Positions 13,731 through 16,009 of a stretch of 16,009 nucleotides of DNA are shown piece after piece. Numbering within the stretch: the stretch's first letter is position 1; every line of letters begins with the position of its first letter. The notes under the pieces are model-generated. The model worked only from the letters and a program-made list of their open reading frames with translations, searched no databases and had not been told where the DNA came from. Source of the DNA: CAYJAD01 sp964370305 (GTDB lineage Bacteria > Desulfobacterota > Desulfovibrionia > Desulfovibrionales > Desulfovibrionaceae); the NCBI GenBank assembly GCA_964370305.1, contig CAYJIU010000048.1:1-16009 (forward strand), given 5' to 3'. Made by a program: the position numbers and the translations under genes.

Positions 13731-14480
13731 ATGGCAAAGCAAGATATTACTAAACTTTGGGAGCTTATAACCAAGGCAAAGCATTGTGTGGTGCTTACTG
13801 GTGCTGGTATTTCAACCCTTTCTGGTATTCCGGATTTTCGAGGTGTGGGGGGGCTTTATCATCGTAAAGATATTGACGCCAATAGATTATTTGACGTACA
13901 TGCTTTTCGCGCTGATCCAAGCTACTATTATAAACATTCTCGTGATTTTTTGTACGAAAAAGCGGCCATACCCAACATCGTGCACGAAGTTTTGGCCAAG
14001 CTTGAAGATAGGGGCTATGTTAAAGCGATAATTACCCAAAATGTTGATATTTTACATCAAAAAGCTGGTTCGCATGAGGTTTTCGAGCTGCATGGCTCAC
14101 CTCTCATCCACACTTGCCTCTCCTGCCGTAAGGAATATGACTTTGATAGCGTTTTAGCTAAGTTTGAAAAGGCAGAAGTACCCCATTGTGATGCATGCAA
14201 TGGCGTACTTAAGCCCAATATTGTATTTTTTGGGGAGTCTCTACCATTTGATGCTCTATCTATGTCTGAGCAACATGCCAAAAAGACAGACCTTTTGATT
14301 GTGCTTGGTACAAGTTTAACTGTATTTCCAGCCGCAGATATTCCGCGCATAGCTCAGGCCAGTGGTGCTAAAATTGCAATTATTAATGCCGCTGAGACCT
14401 ATATAGATAGTGTGGCTAGCTATAAAGCTCATGACCTTGGAGACGTATTTGAACAATTGGCAGAAAAATTATCCGCTTAA
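13731..14480 (+). CDS. Sir2-family NAD-dependent protein deacylase (sirtuin)
   Basis: The 249-residue cytoplasmic enzyme would remove acetyl or other acyl groups from lysines using NAD+, giving O-acyl-ADP-ribose and nicotinamide. Its length is typical of bacterial CobB/Sir2 proteins. The signatures are complete: GAGISTLSGIPDFR (24-37) for NAD binding, TQNVDILHQKAG (102-113), the catalytic base His121 in ELHGS, a zinc site of Cys129/Cys132 and Cys153/Cys156, FFGE (166-169), and GTSL (193-196). I do not see the Tyr/Arg pair that marks class III (Sirt5-like) desuccinylases, so deacetylation is the more likely activity; this is inference. The start follows AGGAGG. The gene diverges from the aldolase and converges on the MFS transporter, so it is probably transcribed alone. 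No acetyltransferase or acetyl-CoA synthetase lies nearby to suggest a partner. Confidence 0.93.
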   Translation: MAKQDITKLWELITKAKHCVVLTGAGISTLSGIPDFRGVGGLYHRKDIDANRLFDVHAFRADPSYYYKHSRDFLYEKAAIPNIVHEVLAKLEDRGYVKAIITQNVDILHQKAGSHEVFELHGSPLIHTCLSCRKEYDFDSVLAKFEKAEVPHCDACNGVLKPNIVFFGESLPFDALSMSEQHAKKTDLLIVLGTSLTVFPAADIPRIAQASGAKIAIINAAETYIDSVASYKAHDLGDVFEQLAEKLSA

Positions 14481-14537
14481 CGTCTAGCGCAGTGCTGGAT
14501 TGTGTAAAGTTATTTGTGTATGTTCTAATATTTTAAT

Positions 14538-15925
14538 TTAATTGTTAATTTTGGATAAGCTTTTTTGTCGCCCCAGTGCGCAGCCAATGGCGGCAAGGTT
14601 AAAGATGCCAAATAGCACTAAATCTACTCGCATACTCATGAGAAATTCGTCAATATTATTTACTGTTACGGGTTCGCTACCGAGAAAATAACCAAGAGTT
14701 ACGCTGATAATGGAGGTATTAACTAATGCCCCGCAAGTACGCATGGTTCCAACCAAGCTTGCAGCCTGACCTACGTGGGATTTATCCACACTCTCCATAA
14801 TAACAGAAGTGTTGGGAGCTGCAAAAAAGCTCATGCCTAAGCCCAAAATGACTTGAGCTAAAACAAAAAACCCTAAGTGGCTATCACGGCCCAAGAAGGC
14901 GCAAGCGCAGAGGCCAAGCCCACAAAAAGCAATGCCTATGGCACTAATGTGTGCGGCGCCATATTTATCCGCTAAATTACTAGCCCAAGGGGTGGTAAGT
15001 GTTTGTATCACAAATTGCAAAGACAAAAAAAGGCCGGCATTGGTAACGCTCATGCCACGTACAACTTGCAAATATAAACTAAAAAATAGCAACATCCCAA
15101 ATGACGCGCTATAATTAATAAAAGCCGCTAATGACGATAGGGCAAATACTCTATTATTACGAAGTAAATTTATATCAAGTAAGGGGTGCTTTGTGCGTAA
15201 CTCATACTTTATATAAATCATCAGCAAACCCAAACCAGACAGTAGAAGCAAACCGCCTTTGAATGGTAAGTTTTGCATAAGAGTGCTACCAATGGTAAGC
15301 GTAGCCATGCCCGCCGCATAGATGAAACCGCCTGCCCAATCAAAGGGTTCACCCTTGCCTTGGTACCATTCATCACGCACGGTAAAAAGCATGATGGACA
15401 TGGCTAAAATTGCAAGAATACCATTGCCCCAAAAAAGCCACCGCCAGCCTATTGACCCCGCAATAACTCCGGCTAAGGGAGGGCCACATGCAATACCTGC
15501 ATAAACTACCGCCGCAGAATAGCCAATATATTGCCGCCGCTTACCTTCGGGCGCAGCCACAGTAAGAATGGCAAGGCCACTGGCAGCAAACATGGCTGCT
15601 CCGGCACCTTGTACAAAACGTAAGGTTTGCATCAATATGATATTATTTAAGCTTCCGATAATAAAGCTTGTAATATAAATATACCCATACCGCAAAGGAA
15701 GATGCGCCGCCTACCCCATATATCGCCCATGCGGCCGGTAGTAAGCTGAAATGTGGCTAAACCAAGAGCATAAAAGGTGGTGATTAGGCTAAGCTCTTTA
15801 GCACTGGCTTGAGTATCCACGCCTATGGGCGGCAGTACGGAGTTTACGCCAGCCATCATGAATGGGAGAAAAAATTGTGCTGCACAAACGGCTATGAGGA
15901 TGTTGCGAGAGCTTGTTTTTTGCAT
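14538..15925 (-). pseudogene. Frameshifted 14-TM MFS drug/H+ antiporter (DHA2, EmrB/QacA-like)
   Basis: Two overlapping frames together make a complete transporter of about 462 residues. The N-terminal piece (15647-15925, 92 residues) holds helices 1-2 and motif A (GRMGDIWGRRRIF), then runs out of frame to a stop at 15647. The C-terminal piece (14538 to about 15680) continues in helix 3 (ITSFIIGSL), followed by the motif B-like LRFVQGAGAAMF, motif C (GIACGPPLAGVIAG) and the remaining helices, about 14 in all. The fusion point is around 15665-15685, where one base appears to be missing. A TTG at 15695 could in theory start the second piece but has no clear function. The ATG at 15925 is preceded by an in-frame TAG, so it is the true start; its RBS is weak. 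An intact homologue would export drugs or other amphipathic compounds across the inner membrane using protons. The shift could be a recent mutation or a sequence error, since the rest is undamaged. Confidence 0.8.
15661..15695 (-). other. Frameshift site in the MFS gene
   Basis: The upstream frame reads ...FLCGMGIF then diverges to ILQALLSEA and stops. The -1 frame reads ...ITSFIIGSLNNIILM and continues the helix. The shared DNA is GGTATATTTATATTACAAGC. Adding one base here, for instance to the TTT run, restores a normal helix 3. No X-XXY-YYZ slippery heptamer or obvious downstream stimulator is present, which argues against programmed frameshifting. Confidence 0.75.
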
Positions 15926-16009
15926 GGCCTATGTGTATGCCTTGCTCTTTGTTTGGTCAAGAAGTGTTTGATAAATTTTGGTTTTGCAGTGCCAACTATT
16001 TTAGTCGCC
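15926..16009 (-). promoter_or_regulatory. Upstream region of the MFS gene, promoter only weakly suggested
   Basis: On the minus strand TTGACC (15955-15960) is a fair -35 match, but the hexamer 17 nt later (TACACA) is a poor -10 box and lies close to the ATG. TTGGCA further upstream (about 15990) is another -35-like hexamer. No operator is clear, and the window ends here, so the true promoter may be incomplete. Confidence 0.2.

Noticed and set aside
15661..15695. Programmed -1 ribosomal frameshift in the MFS gene
   Set aside because: No slippery heptamer or clear stimulatory structure is present, and MFS transporters are not known to need one.

Overview
The window is dominated by one giant gene on the minus strand (52-11529, 3825 codons). 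It encodes a repeat-rich surface or secreted adhesin of the type exported by type I secretion. To its right lie a long non-coding gap (11530-12425) full of inverted repeats, a low-specificity threonine aldolase gene on the minus strand, a divergent Sir2-type NAD-dependent deacylase on the plus strand, and a 14-helix MFS drug transporter on the minus strand that is split by a one-base frameshift. No rRNA, tRNA, CRISPR array, transposase or phage gene was seen. The organism is a Gram-negative bacterium of moderate to low GC content. The FecR-plus-VCBS giant adhesin is a style common in Desulfovibrio-like and marine proteobacteria, but the window does not fix the taxon.

The adhesin has a clear order. 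Its N-terminus is a retention-module/FecR-like domain with no Sec signal, followed by a helical segment carrying PAAG, which resembles the di-alanine site cut by LapG-type periplasmic proteases. Next come a first RTX-like block ending in an 'NF...DKL' cap, a central stalk of VCBS/cadherin-like and Ig-like domains, and a very long second RTX-like block of about 1560 residues. It ends in a second 'NF...DKL' cap that should act as the type I secretion signal. No ABC exporter, membrane-fusion protein, TolC, LapD or LapG gene lies in the window, so export and release partners must be elsewhere.

The gap at 11530-12425 holds the adhesin's ribosome binding site, a possible promoter, and a 26-bp inverted repeat placed like an activator site. 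Further out is a cluster of nested complementary arms (about 11951-12172) that could fold into a branched RNA. Last is a roughly 196-bp element bounded by two copies of a 21-nt palindromic AT-rich sequence and packed with hairpins. The rest is AT-rich sequence with nothing I recognise.

The three right-hand genes are ordinary and show no evident functional link to the adhesin. The aldolase and sirtuin genes share a divergent 267-bp control region with a 9-bp-arm inverted repeat. The sirtuin and MFS genes converge with only 57 bp between them. The most interesting material is the architecture of the giant protein (duplicated cap, half-RTX repeats, four copies of an unnamed module) and the unexplained structured gap upstream of it.
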